A stretch of DNA of 23,279 nt from a virus: positions 1 to 23,279 of the IMG/VR virus record IMGVR_UViG_3300032092_001844. One strand, written 5' to 3'. Positions 1 through 9,008 of this stretch are shown here, one piece after another. The position numbers were made by a program, and so were the translations under genes. The notes beneath the pieces are model-generated. The model worked only from the letters and a program-made list of their open reading frames with translations. It did no database searches and was not told where the DNA came from. Numbering within the stretch: the first letter of the stretch is position 1; the number at the start of each line of letters is the position of its first letter.

Positions 1-434
1 GTAACTGTGATACCAGTTTGTCCAGGCCATGATACATAATTTAAAGTTGGTAAAGGATCTCTGGTGTATGTTGATCCAGAAGCATGAATTTGACCTCTAC
101 CAGCAGTGATATCAAATGTTGCTGTATTTCCAGCATCGATGCTTATGATTCCACCATGAAGAAGACCTGTTGCTAAATTAGATGCGTAAATACTCCCAGA
201 AACACCATAAAGAGTTTCTGATGAAATTGTAAATGTTTTTCCTGTTACTGATATAGAAATATCAGGACCAGCAGATAAACCAATATCACCAGTTATACCA
301 TTTATAGTATAAACATCATTTGGGGTGGTGTCATATTTTTGCCAAGCATAACCATTAAAAAACCACGCACGGTCAACTGTGCGATCAGTTATACCATACG
401 TGGTTCCTGTTATTGGGTTACTTGGAAATGCCAT
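1..434 (-). CDS. Tail-fibre/adhesin-like structural protein (partial, runs off left edge)
   Basis: The frame is open from an ATG at 434 down to base 1 (144 visible codons), so the 3' end is missing. The start is supported by a GGAT ribosome site a few bases upstream and a T4-type late promoter at 452-459. The protein begins MAFPSNPITG and is rich in Gly, Thr, Ser and Ile, with short beta-type repeats (YTINGITGDIG, then SISVTGKTFTISS). A stretch near residues 98-115 reads GGIISIDAGNTATFDITAG, which resembles segments I associate with phage fibre and baseplate-appendage proteins. I see no signal peptide or membrane segment. The late promoter and composition suggest a virion protein, probably a fibre or receptor-binding part; the exact role is inference. 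It lies directly downstream of the glycan island. Confidence 0.6.
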   Translation of the reverse strand, partial: MAFPSNPITGTTYGITDRTVDRAWFFNGYAWQKYDTTPNDVYTINGITGDIGLSAGPDISISVTGKTFTISSETLYGVSGSIYASNLATGLLHGGIISIDAGNTATFDITAGRGQIHASGSTYTRDPLPTLNYVSWPGQTGITV

Positions 435-451
435 AGTTTATCCTATAGCAT

Positions 452-459
452 TATTTATA
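452..459 (-). promoter_or_regulatory. T4-type late promoter TATAAATA for the tail-fibre-like gene
   Basis: The minus strand reads TATAAATA, a perfect match to the T4 late -10 element read by gp55-bound RNA polymerase. It ends 17 bases before the ATG at 434. With T4 spacing, transcription would begin near 446, leaving a short leader that includes the GGAT ribosome site. It abuts the stop codon of the upstream glycosyltransferase gene. Confidence 0.75.
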
Positions 460-1677
460 TTAAGTTTTAACTTTCTTTCGTGACTTAAATTTCACAGGTT
501 TTAGTTGTGGTTTTTGTTCCATTATCTTTTTCTGTTGTTCTTCAAACTGCTTTCGTTGTTCCCCAATCTGCTCCATGATTTTTCGATATTGTTGAAAATT
601 GTTTTCAACTCTTTGAACTTGGTCAGGTGGAACTCTTCCTTCTTCAAGAAGTTTCTTTGCTGCAAGATAACCAATTTCTGGTCTTCCTGCATAAAAAGCA
701 GTTGCTGCTACTTCGTCAAGTGCATGGAACTTATAAACAATATCTGGAACGAATAATATTTCTTCTTGTGGAAATGGTGCTTCTGCTGCTTGTCTAGCAA
801 AAATAAATGCTGCTGCTGGTTGATCATATTTTTGTCGAAGAACTTGAGAAATATGAACAAGTGCTTCAACTCGCTGTGGTCTATAATTATACGCATCCAA
901 TAGAGATGACATAATCTCAGGCCATGGACGATCAAGTAGTGCTCTTGCGATTCCTATACGATAAAGTGAATAGTAAACTTCTTCTGCCCATCCACCCATT
1001 TCTGCTCTTTTTCTATATGCATCAATTGCTTTCTCATATTGTTGAGAATCAAAATATGATTGGGCAAGATAAAACTGATATCTTGTGTTAGTTGGTTCAT
1101 CCAACATTGCCTTTTCTAGTGTTTCTGCATCTCTTGTATACTTTTCAATAACAGAGATACCAACATTTCTTGCACCTAGAGTTCTAGCATCTACTCTATA
1201 GTCTCCTTCAAGTTTCATAAGAACTGGTTGTTCTTTAATTGAACATGCTGGATATTCATGAAGAACTCCTCTATATTCCCACTTAGATTCTGTCTTGAAT
1301 ATTTGAGTTCTCCACCAAGAAAAGTCTGGTTTACCGATTCGTAGAACATAACCATCTGCTTCCATCTTCTCTGGAAATACAAAATTACCTTCTACTTTAT
1401 CATCAGCATCAATCATCCAAACATAGTCTGCTTTTCCATCTGCATGACGAAGTGCTAGTGTTCGATTATGACCGAAGTTCTTCCACTCATCTTGGTGGAG
1501 CTCTCCTGGAATTCCTTTTTCTTTGAAAAAGTTTTTAATTATATCCTGAGTTCCATCTGTTGAACCAGTATCTGAAATAATCCAGTAATCAACATACTTG
1601 TAAATTGAATTTAAGCATTCATGAATGATATGAGATTCATTCTTAACGATCATGCAGAGAGCGACTTTTGGTTTCAT
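460..1677 (-). CDS. GT2 family glycosyltransferase with TPR-like region and coiled-coil C-terminus
   Basis: The predicted protein is 405 aa. The N-terminus is a GT-A glycosyltransferase: CMIVKNES near residues 8-15, SDTGSTDGT at 35-43 and the metal-binding WMIDADD ending at residue 93. A following GVLHEYP motif is typical of GT2 proteins that carry TPR repeats (SunS-like or protein-modifying). Residues roughly 190-260 hold TPR-like helices (YLAQSYFDSQQYEKAIDAY), and the last 45 residues are Gln/Lys/Glu-rich and likely coiled coil. The frame extends to a TTG at 1683, but the AAAGGAT ribosome site is correctly spaced for the ATG at 1677, so I chose that start. It has its own late promoter, unlike the other sugar genes. 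The donor sugar and acceptor are unknown; a virion protein acceptor is possible. Confidence 0.82.
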   Translation of the reverse strand: MKPKVALCMIVKNESHIIHECLNSIYKYVDYWIISDTGSTDGTQDIIKNFFKEKGIPGELHQDEWKNFGHNRTLALRHADGKADYVWMIDADDKVEGNFVFPEKMEADGYVLRIGKPDFSWWRTQIFKTESKWEYRGVLHEYPACSIKEQPVLMKLEGDYRVDARTLGARNVGISVIEKYTRDAETLEKAMLDEPTNTRYQFYLAQSYFDSQQYEKAIDAYRKRAEMGGWAEEVYYSLYRIGIARALLDRPWPEIMSSLLDAYNYRPQRVEALVHISQVLRQKYDQPAAAFIFARQAAEAPFPQEEILFVPDIVYKFHALDEVAATAFYAGRPEIGYLAAKKLLEEGRVPPDQVQRVENNFQQYRKIMEQIGEQRKQFEEQQKKIMEQKPQLKPVKFKSRKKVKT

Positions 1678-1696
1678 AATCAATATCCTTTAATTA

Positions 1697-1704
1697 TATT
1701 TATA
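1697..1704 (-). promoter_or_regulatory. T4-type late promoter TATAAATA for the GT2-TPR gene
   Basis: A perfect TATAAATA on the minus strand lies 19 bases before the ATG at 1677. With T4 spacing the transcript would start near 1691 and carry the AAAGGAT ribosome site. The element overlaps the 3' end of gmd (stop codon at 1700-1702), so the last gene of the island can be expressed late, separately from the sugar-synthesis genes. Confidence 0.75.
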
Positions 1705-2752
1705 CAAAACTAGAACCAGTAGGATTTAATTTTTTATCATATATCTCAATGATTCTTTCTTTTCTTGCTAACTCAAAGTCATGATCTACCATCATATCAA
1801 TTAGTTGATATACATCTGTTTTTGGTTCCCATCCTAGTTTCTCTTTTGCTTTAGTTGGATTACCTAATAGTTGATCTACTTCAGCAGGACGATAATATTT
1901 TTCATCAACTTCAACATAATCCAAATAATTCATACTGTATCGGGCAAATGCCTTTTGACAGAATTCTCGAACAGTTATCATTTTCCCAGTAGCAACTACA
2001 TAATCATCAGGTTTATCATGTTGTAACATCATCCACATTGCTTCAACATAGTCTCCTGCAAATCCCCAATCACGATATGCATCTAGATTACCAAGATATA
2101 ATTTCTTCTGAAGACCTTGATAAATTCTACCAACTGCTCTAGTAATTTTACGAGTTACAAATGTTTCCCCTCTACGTGGGCTTTCGTGGTTAAACAAAAT
2201 TCCACATGAAGCGTGTATATCGTATGATTCTCTATAATTTACTGTTAAATAATGTCCATAAGTTTTTGCACATCCATATGGAGATCTTGGATAAAATGGA
2301 GTTGTTTCTTTTTGTGGTACTTCTTGAACCTTACCAAACATTTCACTACTACTTGCTTGATAATAACGTATTTGTTTTCCTGTAAGTGTTTGTACAGTTC
2401 GTATTGCTTCTAGTACGTTTAATGTACCAATTCCAACTGTTTCTCCAGTATAAACTGGAGCATCAAATGAAACTCTGACATGACTTTGTGCTCCAAGATT
2501 ATAGATTTCATCTGGATTACATTTATGAATTAATTTTTCAATTGTTGTATAATCTGTTAAGTCACCATAATGTAAAAATAAAGATTTATTATATACTTCT
2601 GGATTTTGAATATGATGTTCTAGTCTTGATGTATTAAACGAAGAAGATCTACGAATAATTCCATGTACTTCATAACCTTTAGATAAAAGTAAATCTACTA
2701 AATATGATCCGTCTTGACCAGAAATGCCTGTTATTAGTGCTACTTTTTTCAT
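1700..2752 (-). CDS. gmd: GDP-mannose 4,6-dehydratase
   Basis: This 350-aa short-chain dehydrogenase converts GDP-D-mannose to GDP-4-keto-6-deoxy-D-mannose, the precursor of GDP-fucose, GDP-colitose and GDP-perosamine. It has the family-typical NADP-binding [10 protein letters not shown] at residues 9-18, RRSSSFNT at 34-41, the active-site SSSEMFG at 134-140 and the YGCAK (YxxxK) pair at 159-163. A further family block, [16 protein letters not shown], starts at residue 188. The length is normal for Gmd. It lies 1 base downstream of the RfbH-like gene, so it belongs to the sugar operon. GT10 fucosyltransferases normally use GDP-fucose, which fits the two GT10-like genes upstream. No unambiguous GDP-fucose synthase is present; the SDR at 4099-4932 is a candidate. 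Confidence 0.95.
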   Translation of the reverse strand: MKKVALITGISGQDGSYLVDLLLSKGYEVHGIIRRSSSFNTSRLEHHIQNPEVYNKSLFLHYGDLTDYTTIEKLIHKCNPDEIYNLGAQSHVRVSFDAPVYTGETVGIGTLNVLEAIRTVQTLTGKQIRYYQASSSEMFGKVQEVPQKETTPFYPRSPYGCAKTYGHYLTVNYRESYDIHASCGILFNHESPRRGETFVTRKITRAVGRIYQGLQKKLYLGNLDAYRDWGFAGDYVEAMWMMLQHDKPDDYVVATGKMITVREFCQKAFARYSMNYLDYVEVDEKYYRPAEVDQLLGNPTKAKEKLGWEPKTDVYQLIDMMVDHDFELARKERIIEIYDKKLNPTGSSFV

Positions 2753-2753
2753 A

Positions 2754-4097
2754 TTAAACTCTAATATTATCTGCTTTATCGAAGTAATTATTAACTACTG
2801 TTTCAATATAATCTAGTTGTTCATCAGTAATAACTGGACTAGTTCCTAAAAAAAATGTATCTGTTGTAACTTTCGTTGATACTGGAAAATCATTTTTAGC
2901 ATTACCAGAATAAATTCCTTCATATGCTGGTTGAAGAAGAACATTTCCACCAAAATAATTTCTAGTCTGTATCTTATTATCTTCAAGATACATAGTAAAT
3001 TCATTTCTCTTAAGATATATTCTATCTCTTATTGTTAATGGAAATGCAAACCAAGAAGGATCTGATTTTTCTGTTGCTTTTGGTAAATGAAATACTTTAT
3101 CATATTTTGAAAATATTTGATAAAGACGATTAAAGTTTTTCTTACGAATTTTAATTATTTCTTCTAATTTTTTAAGTTGTACAAGACCAATCGCTGCTTG
3201 CAAATCTAGTGGTTTTAAATTAAAACCAATTTCCTCATAAACATATTTGTGGTCAAAAATTTCATCTGGGAAACTTGGCAACCAATTGCTAAATCTTTTT
3301 TTGCACATTCCATTTTTTAAACATGCTGAACCTTTTCCATAGCAATAACATCCTCGTCCCCACTCTCGTAAACTTTTAATAACAGTTTCTTGTTGATCTG
3401 TATTACATGCAACAAATCCACCTTCACCCATTGTAATATGGTGTGCTGGATAAAATGAACAAGATGCAAAGTCTCCAAATGATCCTAGTAATTTTCCATC
3501 ATATGTACTCCCAAGAGCATCACAACAATCTTCTAGTAAAATAAGATTATATTTGTTAACGATATCCATCAAACGATCCATATTTGGTGGATTTCCAAGA
3601 ACATGTGCAAATACTAAAACTTTTGCTCCATTTTTTGCTGCTTCTTCCACCTGATCTAAATTCAGATTCAAAGTATCAAGTTCAATATCAACAAAAATTG
3701 GTTCAAAATTATTTTGAATAATAGGATTTATTGTTGTTGGAAATCCAGCAGCAGGAGTTATTATCTTAGTTCCAATTGGAAGATTATATAGTCTTTTCGA
3801 CTTTAGAGCAGATATCATCAAAAGATTTGCACTTGATCCACTATTTGTCAATGCCCCATATTGTTTTCCTAATTTACTTTTAAATTCTCTCTCAAATCTG
3901 ACTCCATTTTCTCCAAGAGCAAACCAACCATCTAAAAGACATTCAACTCCAGAAATATACTCATCTTTTGTTAAGTATGATCCAGAATATTGAATCCAAT
4001 CTTTTCCAGGTATCCATTTTTTCTGTTTTAATTCAACTATAGTTTCAATATTTTTTCTTAGATGTTCTTTATGAATATTCACATTTATTTCAATCAT
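2754..4097 (-). CDS. RfbH/DdhC-like NDP-4-keto-6-deoxyhexose 3-dehydratase (DegT fold)
   Basis: The 447-aa protein has the DegT/DnrJ/EryC1 PLP-fold. The position that binds PLP through Lys in sugar aminotransferases is His here ([14 protein letters not shown], His220), the hallmark of PMP-dependent 3-dehydratases such as E1/RfbH and ColD. Four Cys (250, 252, 259, 265) cluster directly after REWGRG, the place where RfbH/E1 enzymes bind a [2Fe-2S] cluster; ColD lacks this cluster. NSGSSANL at 85-92 and the PLP-ring Asp in [11 protein letters not shown] (Asp190) are conserved. The family removes the C3 hydroxyl from a 4-keto-6-deoxy sugar to make 3,6-dideoxyhexoses. RfbH enzymes use CDP-sugars, while the adjacent gmd makes a GDP-sugar, so the substrate is uncertain. 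No reductase partner (E3-like) is visible in the window. Confidence 0.88.
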   Translation of the reverse strand: MIEINVNIHKEHLRKNIETIVELKQKKWIPGKDWIQYSGSYLTKDEYISGVECLLDGWFALGENGVRFEREFKSKLGKQYGALTNSGSSANLLMISALKSKRLYNLPIGTKIITPAAGFPTTINPIIQNNFEPIFVDIELDTLNLNLDQVEEAAKNGAKVLVFAHVLGNPPNMDRLMDIVNKYNLILLEDCCDALGSTYDGKLLGSFGDFASCSFYPAHHITMGEGGFVACNTDQQETVIKSLREWGRGCYCYGKGSACLKNGMCKKRFSNWLPSFPDEIFDHKYVYEEIGFNLKPLDLQAAIGLVQLKKLEEIIKIRKKNFNRLYQIFSKYDKVFHLPKATEKSDPSWFAFPLTIRDRIYLKRNEFTMYLEDNKIQTRNYFGGNVLLQPAYEGIYSGNAKNDFPVSTKVTTDTFFLGTSPVITDEQLDYIETVVNNYFDKADNIRV

Positions 4098-4098
4098 T

Positions 4099-4932
4099 TT
4101 AAGTTTCCAATATTTTATCTATTGCTTGATACACTGTTGTTTGTGGAGTGTATTGTAAGTTAATCAATTTAGTATTGTCAAGATAAATATTTTCAATTTG
4201 AACATTTTTATGAAATTCTGGAGTTTCTATTGATATAATTTTACTATAAGATTTTAGTTTTTCTTTAGCATAATAAATTATATCTTTAATAAAAACTGGT
4301 TCTGAATTTGATATATTAATTATTTCATTATAATTTGCACGTTCTATGCAAGTATTAATAGCACGACAACAATCATCAACAAACATATAATCTCTTACAA
4401 CATTACCATTATTATATAATTCAATATCTTCATTATTTTTAAGTTTATCAATTAAATACTGAATAGCATTTTTCTTTTTAGATATTTTTTTATCATTACT
4501 TCCAATTATATTGGTAAGTCTTAATATTCTATATTTTATATTAAATGTATCGCAATATGATATTAATAATTTTTCAGCGGCGTGTTTTGTTATAGAATAA
4601 AATCCTGTTGGATTACATCTAGATGTTTCTTTTGCTGGAAAATCATTAGTTTTTCCATAAACAAACCAAGAACTTATAAAATTAAAAGTTACTGGTGTTT
4701 TTTCGTTTATTTTTTTACATTCTTCTAATACAGAAATAAGTTTTATCAAATTTGTATTAATATCTAAATATGGATCTGTGTAAACATTATAATTATCAGT
4801 AGTGCTAATAAAATAAAGAATATCTTTACTTTTTGGTATATTAATATTTTTTTCTATAGAAATACATTTATCCTGATATAAAGAAATAAATCTAGAACCA
4901 ATAAAACCAGAAGAACCAAAAATAGATATCAT
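4099..4932 (-). CDS. NAD(P)-dependent sugar epimerase/dehydratase (extended SDR)
   Basis: The 277-aa protein is a short extended SDR. GSSGFIG at residues 6-12 is the Rossmann dinucleotide-binding loop, SS at 87-88 supplies the active-site Ser region, and YSITK at 112-116 is the YxxxK catalytic pair. A DYMFVDDCCRAI motif in the C-terminal half (VVRDYMFVDD) is typical of NDP-sugar epimerases and reductases. It is shorter than GalE or Gmd and closer to RmlD-type reductases in length. It is separated by 1 base from the dehydratase downstream and 3 bases from the fusion gene upstream. Likely roles are reduction or epimerisation at C4 of a keto-sugar, possibly the GDP-fucose or colitose synthase step; the sequence alone does not decide. 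Confidence 0.8.
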   Translation of the reverse strand: MISIFGSSGFIGSRFISLYQDKCISIEKNINIPKSKDILYFISTTDNYNVYTDPYLDINTNLIKLISVLEECKKINEKTPVTFNFISSWFVYGKTNDFPAKETSRCNPTGFYSITKHAAEKLLISYCDTFNIKYRILRLTNIIGSNDKKISKKKNAIQYLIDKLKNNEDIELYNNGNVVRDYMFVDDCCRAINTCIERANYNEIINISNSEPVFIKDIIYYAKEKLKSYSKIISIETPEFHKNVQIENIYLDNTKLINLQYTPQTTVYQAIDKILET

Positions 4933-4935
4933 AAA

Positions 4936-7509
4936 TTATATTTTAAAATTTTCGCTTTCTAGTTCTTTAATGTTTATAAAAATTACGCCTTTATTTATTA
5001 AATCTTGATTATTTGTTTTAATAAATTCGAAGAAATTCCATGCTAAGACAATTACTACGTTTGGAATATTATTTAAAAAGTATTCCTTATTTTTTATTGG
5101 TATATTAACGCAAGGAATATATTTTCCAGTCTTAAGTGGATTATCATCAACAGTATAATTTAATTGATTTGAAAATATTTCGTAGTAATTTAATGATGTT
5201 GTTGCTTTTGCTGGAGAACCATATCCACAGATCATATCATAATTTGATTTTAATTTAGAAATATTTTCTCTTACATTTTTCTTAACTTTTTCAATGCGAG
5301 AACCAAAATCATTATAGGTTTCTAGTTTAGTAAGTCCAAAGGAAATTTCATTACGAAGGAATTGATCCACACTAGAATCAATAGCGTTTCCTAAATTCTT
5401 CACATAAACTCGAATAGAACCTCCGTGAGTATTGATATGTTCTACTTTAACAACGGAAAAGTTTAATCTATTGAAGAAATTATTAATAGATGTAACACTC
5501 CAATAATTTGTATGCTCATGGTAGATATTATCAAAAGTCATATCCTTTATAGTGTCTAGCAAATATTGAACTTCAACAATAAAAGTTCCATCTGTTTCTA
5601 AAATCTCAAATGCACCCTTTGCAATTTCAGCAAGTTTATCTGAATGTGCAAAAACATTTGATGCTGTAACCAGTTTTGCCTTGCCATAATTCTTAACAAC
5701 ATTCTTTGCAGTTTTTATATCAAAGTAAGTGTTTAGGGTCTTGATCTTATTTTTATTGGCAAGTTTAGCAATATTCTTTGCTGGTTCGATACCAATAACT
5801 TTGACACCCCTTTCCATAAGTGGTTTCAAAGCAATACCATCGTTGCTTCCAATATCAACAACTAGAGTATTTGAATTCAATCCAAGTTCAGAGATATACT
5901 TATCAGCAACATCTTCAAAATGTTTTCTGAAAGTTGCCGCAGTGGACGAAACATAAAGATAATTATCAAACATCTTTTCTGGTGGAACGACTACAGAAAG
6001 TTGACAATTATGACACTTGGGGCAATAATTCATCTCAAGTGGATATGTTTCAGATTTAACATCAGACGAATCTATAAGATTATTTGCGAGTGGTGAAGCA
6101 CCAAGAGAAATAACACGCTCAAGATGTTTATTATTACAGCATCTACAGGTTGTTTTATAACTAGCGAGTAGTTTATCTCGCATTTCATCATCTACCAGTT
6201 TATATGGAATTGTATGGGTTACTCCATAGTTTTCATGTTCACGCTCACCACGAACCAAATTTAAAAACACAGAATCTTCTGTAAATACCATTGTATGTGC
6301 TACATTTGGTTTGATGATTGCAATATCACCTTCATTGATAAGTCGAGTTTCAATTGGAGCATCGGGAATTGAAAGATCCTTGATAACACTAATATATTGT
6401 CCTTTTACAAGAAGACATTTCTGTTCTTGGATTGGATGATAATGATTGGCACGAACAGTACCTTTTTTAGATTCAATATATCCAATAAGATTGATTGGTT
6501 CGGTTAGTTCATAATTATTAATTCTTCCACGGGAATCCACAAATTCCTTTCCACCACGATCAATGTATTCAAGAGCAGGATTTATATTCTTCACTGACCA
6601 ATTGGTAATCATTTCCTTCAAACATTCTTTAAGATTATAACGGAATTCAAATCCTGTTCTAAGAAGTTTATCATTAGAAATAGTATAACCAAGATTTGGA
6701 ATTTCATCTTGAGTTTCAACTATATTTAACTTTGGATTAATCTCTTTACAAAGTTCAGCAACTTGCTTAACTGTCATATTTTCTTTGGCAAGATGAAAAA
6801 TTTCTCTCTGAATATCCGTTTTTTCTGCCATAAACTTCATACAGCGAGCAACATCAAATAAAGGAACAAGACTCTTCAATTGAACACCACCTGAGAACAA
6901 TTTGATTGTTCCATTTTGAGATGCAATTTTTGAGAATAGATTTGGCATGATTCCCATACGCATCGTATCGGTCGAGTATCCATAAACAGATCCAAGACGA
7001 AGAATGATATAGTTTACACTTGATGCTTGAAGATCTATTTCTGATTGAACTTTTCCAGTGGAATACGTCAAAACAGCACATGTTGGTTCTGTTTCAGAAA
7101 TATCTGTTTTTGTTTCTGCAAATCCTTCATATACTACATGGGTTGAAGGAAATATAAGTTTACAATCCTTTTTGACATGCTTGATTATATTTCTAGTACC
7201 GTCTATGCCAGTAATACGAATTTCATTATCTTGTGTTTCATTCGATTCAGTCTTGGTATATGCTACATCGGTGATACCCGCAAGATGAATAACCACATCT
7301 GCATCGTTTATAATTTTAGAAATTACATCTTCATCCAAGATAGATGCTTGAATAAAATTAATTCCCCAATCCCTAAGTTGCTTGACACGCTCAGAAACAA
7401 ATCGTTTATCAACGACTGTTATATTTTTGAACCTTGCTTCTCCAGAATAAAGTTTGCAAAGTTCAGAACCAATATATCCAAGACCACCAGTAATAACTAT
7501 TTTTTGCAT
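4936..7509 (-). CDS. Three-domain fusion: SDR epimerase/reductase - cupin - Zn-binding sugar C-methyltransferase
   Basis: This 857-aa protein joins three sugar enzymes. Residues 1-305 are an extended SDR with GGLGYIG (8-14) and YSTGK (149-153). Residues about 320-436 are a cupin with HYHPIQEQK (His356, His358, Glu362) and His405, resembling the SDR-cupin layout of CapF/WbjC-type enzymes. Residues about 452-857 match TylC3/TcaB9-type C-methyltransferases: a zinc-binding start (CRCC at 455-458, CPKCHNC at 496-502), the SAM loop VDIGSNDG (551-558), the catalytic YHEH (663-666), GGSIRVY (696-702) and the C-terminal GYGSPAKAT (762-770). Known members methylate a ring carbon of keto-deoxysugars to make branched sugars. 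The reading frame is continuous with no internal stop. AAAGGAAA lies upstream of the ATG. Usually these are separate genes, so this is a likely assembly-line fusion. Confidence 0.9.
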   Translation of the reverse strand: MQKIVITGGLGYIGSELCKLYSGEARFKNITVVDKRFVSERVKQLRDWGINFIQASILDEDVISKIINDADVVIHLAGITDVAYTKTESNETQDNEIRITGIDGTRNIIKHVKKDCKLIFPSTHVVYEGFAETKTDISETEPTCAVLTYSTGKVQSEIDLQASSVNYIILRLGSVYGYSTDTMRMGIMPNLFSKIASQNGTIKLFSGGVQLKSLVPLFDVARCMKFMAEKTDIQREIFHLAKENMTVKQVAELCKEINPKLNIVETQDEIPNLGYTISNDKLLRTGFEFRYNLKECLKEMITNWSVKNINPALEYIDRGGKEFVDSRGRINNYELTEPINLIGYIESKKGTVRANHYHPIQEQKCLLVKGQYISVIKDLSIPDAPIETRLINEGDIAIIKPNVAHTMVFTEDSVFLNLVRGEREHENYGVTHTIPYKLVDDEMRDKLLASYKTTCRCCNNKHLERVISLGASPLANNLIDSSDVKSETYPLEMNYCPKCHNCQLSVVVPPEKMFDNYLYVSSTAATFRKHFEDVADKYISELGLNSNTLVVDIGSNDGIALKPLMERGVKVIGIEPAKNIAKLANKNKIKTLNTYFDIKTAKNVVKNYGKAKLVTASNVFAHSDKLAEIAKGAFEILETDGTFIVEVQYLLDTIKDMTFDNIYHEHTNYWSVTSINNFFNRLNFSVVKVEHINTHGGSIRVYVKNLGNAIDSSVDQFLRNEISFGLTKLETYNDFGSRIEKVKKNVRENISKLKSNYDMICGYGSPAKATTSLNYYEIFSNQLNYTVDDNPLKTGKYIPCVNIPIKNKEYFLNNIPNVVIVLAWNFFEFIKTNNQDLINKGVIFINIKELESENFKI

Positions 7510-7536
7510 TTTAAATATTTTCCTTTATAATAAAGA

Positions 7537-8271
7537 TTATTTGTAACTATTCCAATTTATGTATCCTGGTAAACAAGCACTATGTCCGCTATAACTAGGA
7601 ATAGGACTATATAATATTCTTCCCTTTTCTGCTAAATTATCAAATAATTCAATATCTTTTGCTTTACCTGGAGCAAAAGGTTTTGTCCACTTTGTAATAA
7701 TTTCAAAATCTTCTTTTAGTGTTTTAACTTGTGCAGCATAAGTCCAACAAGTTAAATTAGTGGTTCTCCACCAACCAGACTTCAATAGATAAATTTTTGA
7801 TTTAATATCTTGATTTGGTCCATGTTCACAGTGATTTATATATCTATTATAATTAGAATCCCACATAAATGGATAATATTTATCTGGATGATCATATAAT
7901 GTTACATAATTATTATTTCCAAAACATGAAAACATTTCGATAAGAGCAAATTTACTGCCTGGTCTATGAAGATAGTCACCTTCTACAAAATAGATTATAG
8001 TATCATCTGAATTTTCTGATATGGCATCAACTGTAACATTGTAAAATCCTAAAGCATTTCCATCATTTGTAATTTTATATTCAATATCTTTATCACTACA
8101 AAGTTTTACAACCTCGTCAATAGTAGTTTGTTCACAATTGTCTAGATAAATTATCAATTCCTTTTTATCTGGATTAAAATTATTAATAAAACTATTTAAA
8201 CAAATTTTCCAAGTACAACCATGTCCCATGTAAGATTTATCATATAATCTATAATAGCATTTTATATTCAT
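7537..8271 (-). CDS. Putative GT-A glycosyltransferase
   Basis: The predicted protein is 244 aa. The N-terminal half looks like a nucleotide-sugar-binding GT-A fold (IYLDNCEQ near 41-48, NALGFYN near 72-78), and IIYFVEGDYLHRPG around residues 92-105 supplies an EGD motif in place of the usual DxD. The C-terminal half has aromatic and His-rich motifs (TLYDHPDKYYPF, SGWWRTT, SYSGHS). The frame can start at a TTG at 8286 overlapping the upstream stop, but the ATG at 8271 follows a GTGGAT sequence and gives a natural N-terminus (MNIKCYYRLYD). The donor and acceptor are unknown. It lies in a very AT-rich stretch with the DUF5672-like gene. Confidence 0.68.
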   Translation of the reverse strand: MNIKCYYRLYDKSYMGHGCTWKICLNSFINNFNPDKKELIIYLDNCEQTTIDEVVKLCSDKDIEYKITNDGNALGFYNVTVDAISENSDDTIIYFVEGDYLHRPGSKFALIEMFSCFGNNNYVTLYDHPDKYYPFMWDSNYNRYINHCEHGPNQDIKSKIYLLKSGWWRTTNLTCWTYAAQVKTLKEDFEIITKWTKPFAPGKAKDIELFDNLAEKGRILYSPIPSYSGHSACLPGYINWNSYK

Positions 8272-8282
8272 ATTATCCACTT

Positions 8283-9002
8283 TCAATCAATTAAATTAAA
8301 TATTTTTTTATTTTCTAAAATATTTTTTACATCTTTTAAATTATGTTTTCCATGAAATCCAAACGATTCATTAAAATCATTATATTTAAAAGTTCTAGTT
8401 TCTATTGAAAATTTATAAGCAGTATCTATATCAGCAAATTTTATATTTTTATTTTTAAAATATTGATACATTAAGCAGCATAAAAATACATCTTCATTTG
8501 CACTGGAATTATAATTTACTGTTGAACATTCTTCTATAAATTTTTTACTCCTCAAACAAAATCCACCATTCCCTACAGCATTTTTATATTCAGTAACCCA
8601 TCCGAAAGGTTCTTCGTCTTTATTTTTTAACCAAGGAGCACCAATATAATCATAATTTAAAAAATTATTATCCCATAAATTTGGATTTATAATAAATCCA
8701 TCATCATGAATCATTAAAAAATGAGAACAATTTATATTTTTAATATATTCATATAAATATTTTATACAAAAAATATTATATTGATAATATGATAATTGTG
8801 GAATTTTAACTAAATTAATATTACAATTTGATTTTTCTAAATGGTCATATTCTTTATCAATAGAATTTGTAAAATGTATTGAATATTTAAATTTAAGTTC
8901 TGAATTACAATGATTTATTATATTATTTAAATTATTATACTTATTAATATTAAATTCTCTACCATCAATTGTTATCAAACAAACATCATTTATATTTTTC
9001 AT
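8283..9002 (-). CDS. DUF5672-like putative glycosyltransferase
   Basis: The 239-aa protein has a motif series I associate with the DUF5672 family: FLMIHDDGFI (HDDG at 99-102), YDYIGAPW at 117-124 and VGNGGFCLRS at 143-152. The acidic HDDG motif and position among glycosyltransferases suggest a GT-A-like transferase, but the enzymatic activity of the family is not established to my knowledge. The codons are extremely A/T-rich, with long Asn/Ile/Lys runs, more than in the replication genes. It sits 6 bases downstream of the methyltransferase gene and its stop overlaps the possible TTG start of the next gene. Confidence 0.75.
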   Translation of the reverse strand: MKNINDVCLITIDGREFNINKYNNLNNIINHCNSELKFKYSIHFTNSIDKEYDHLEKSNCNINLVKIPQLSYYQYNIFCIKYLYEYIKNINCSHFLMIHDDGFIINPNLWDNNFLNYDYIGAPWLKNKDEEPFGWVTEYKNAVGNGGFCLRSKKFIEECSTVNYNSSANEDVFLCCLMYQYFKNKNIKFADIDTAYKFSIETRTFKYNDFNESFGFHGKHNLKDVKNILENKKIFNLID

Positions 9003-9008
9003 ATATTA

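Noticed and set aside
7177-7530. Plus-strand open frame of about 117 codons opposite the SDR domain of the fusion gene
   Set aside because: It is Ile/Asn/Phe-rich without any motif and antisense to a strongly supported domain.
7513-7533. Small CTTTA/TAAAG hairpin upstream of the fusion gene as a terminator
   Set aside because: The 5-bp A-T stem is too weak and it contains the ribosome site of the next gene.
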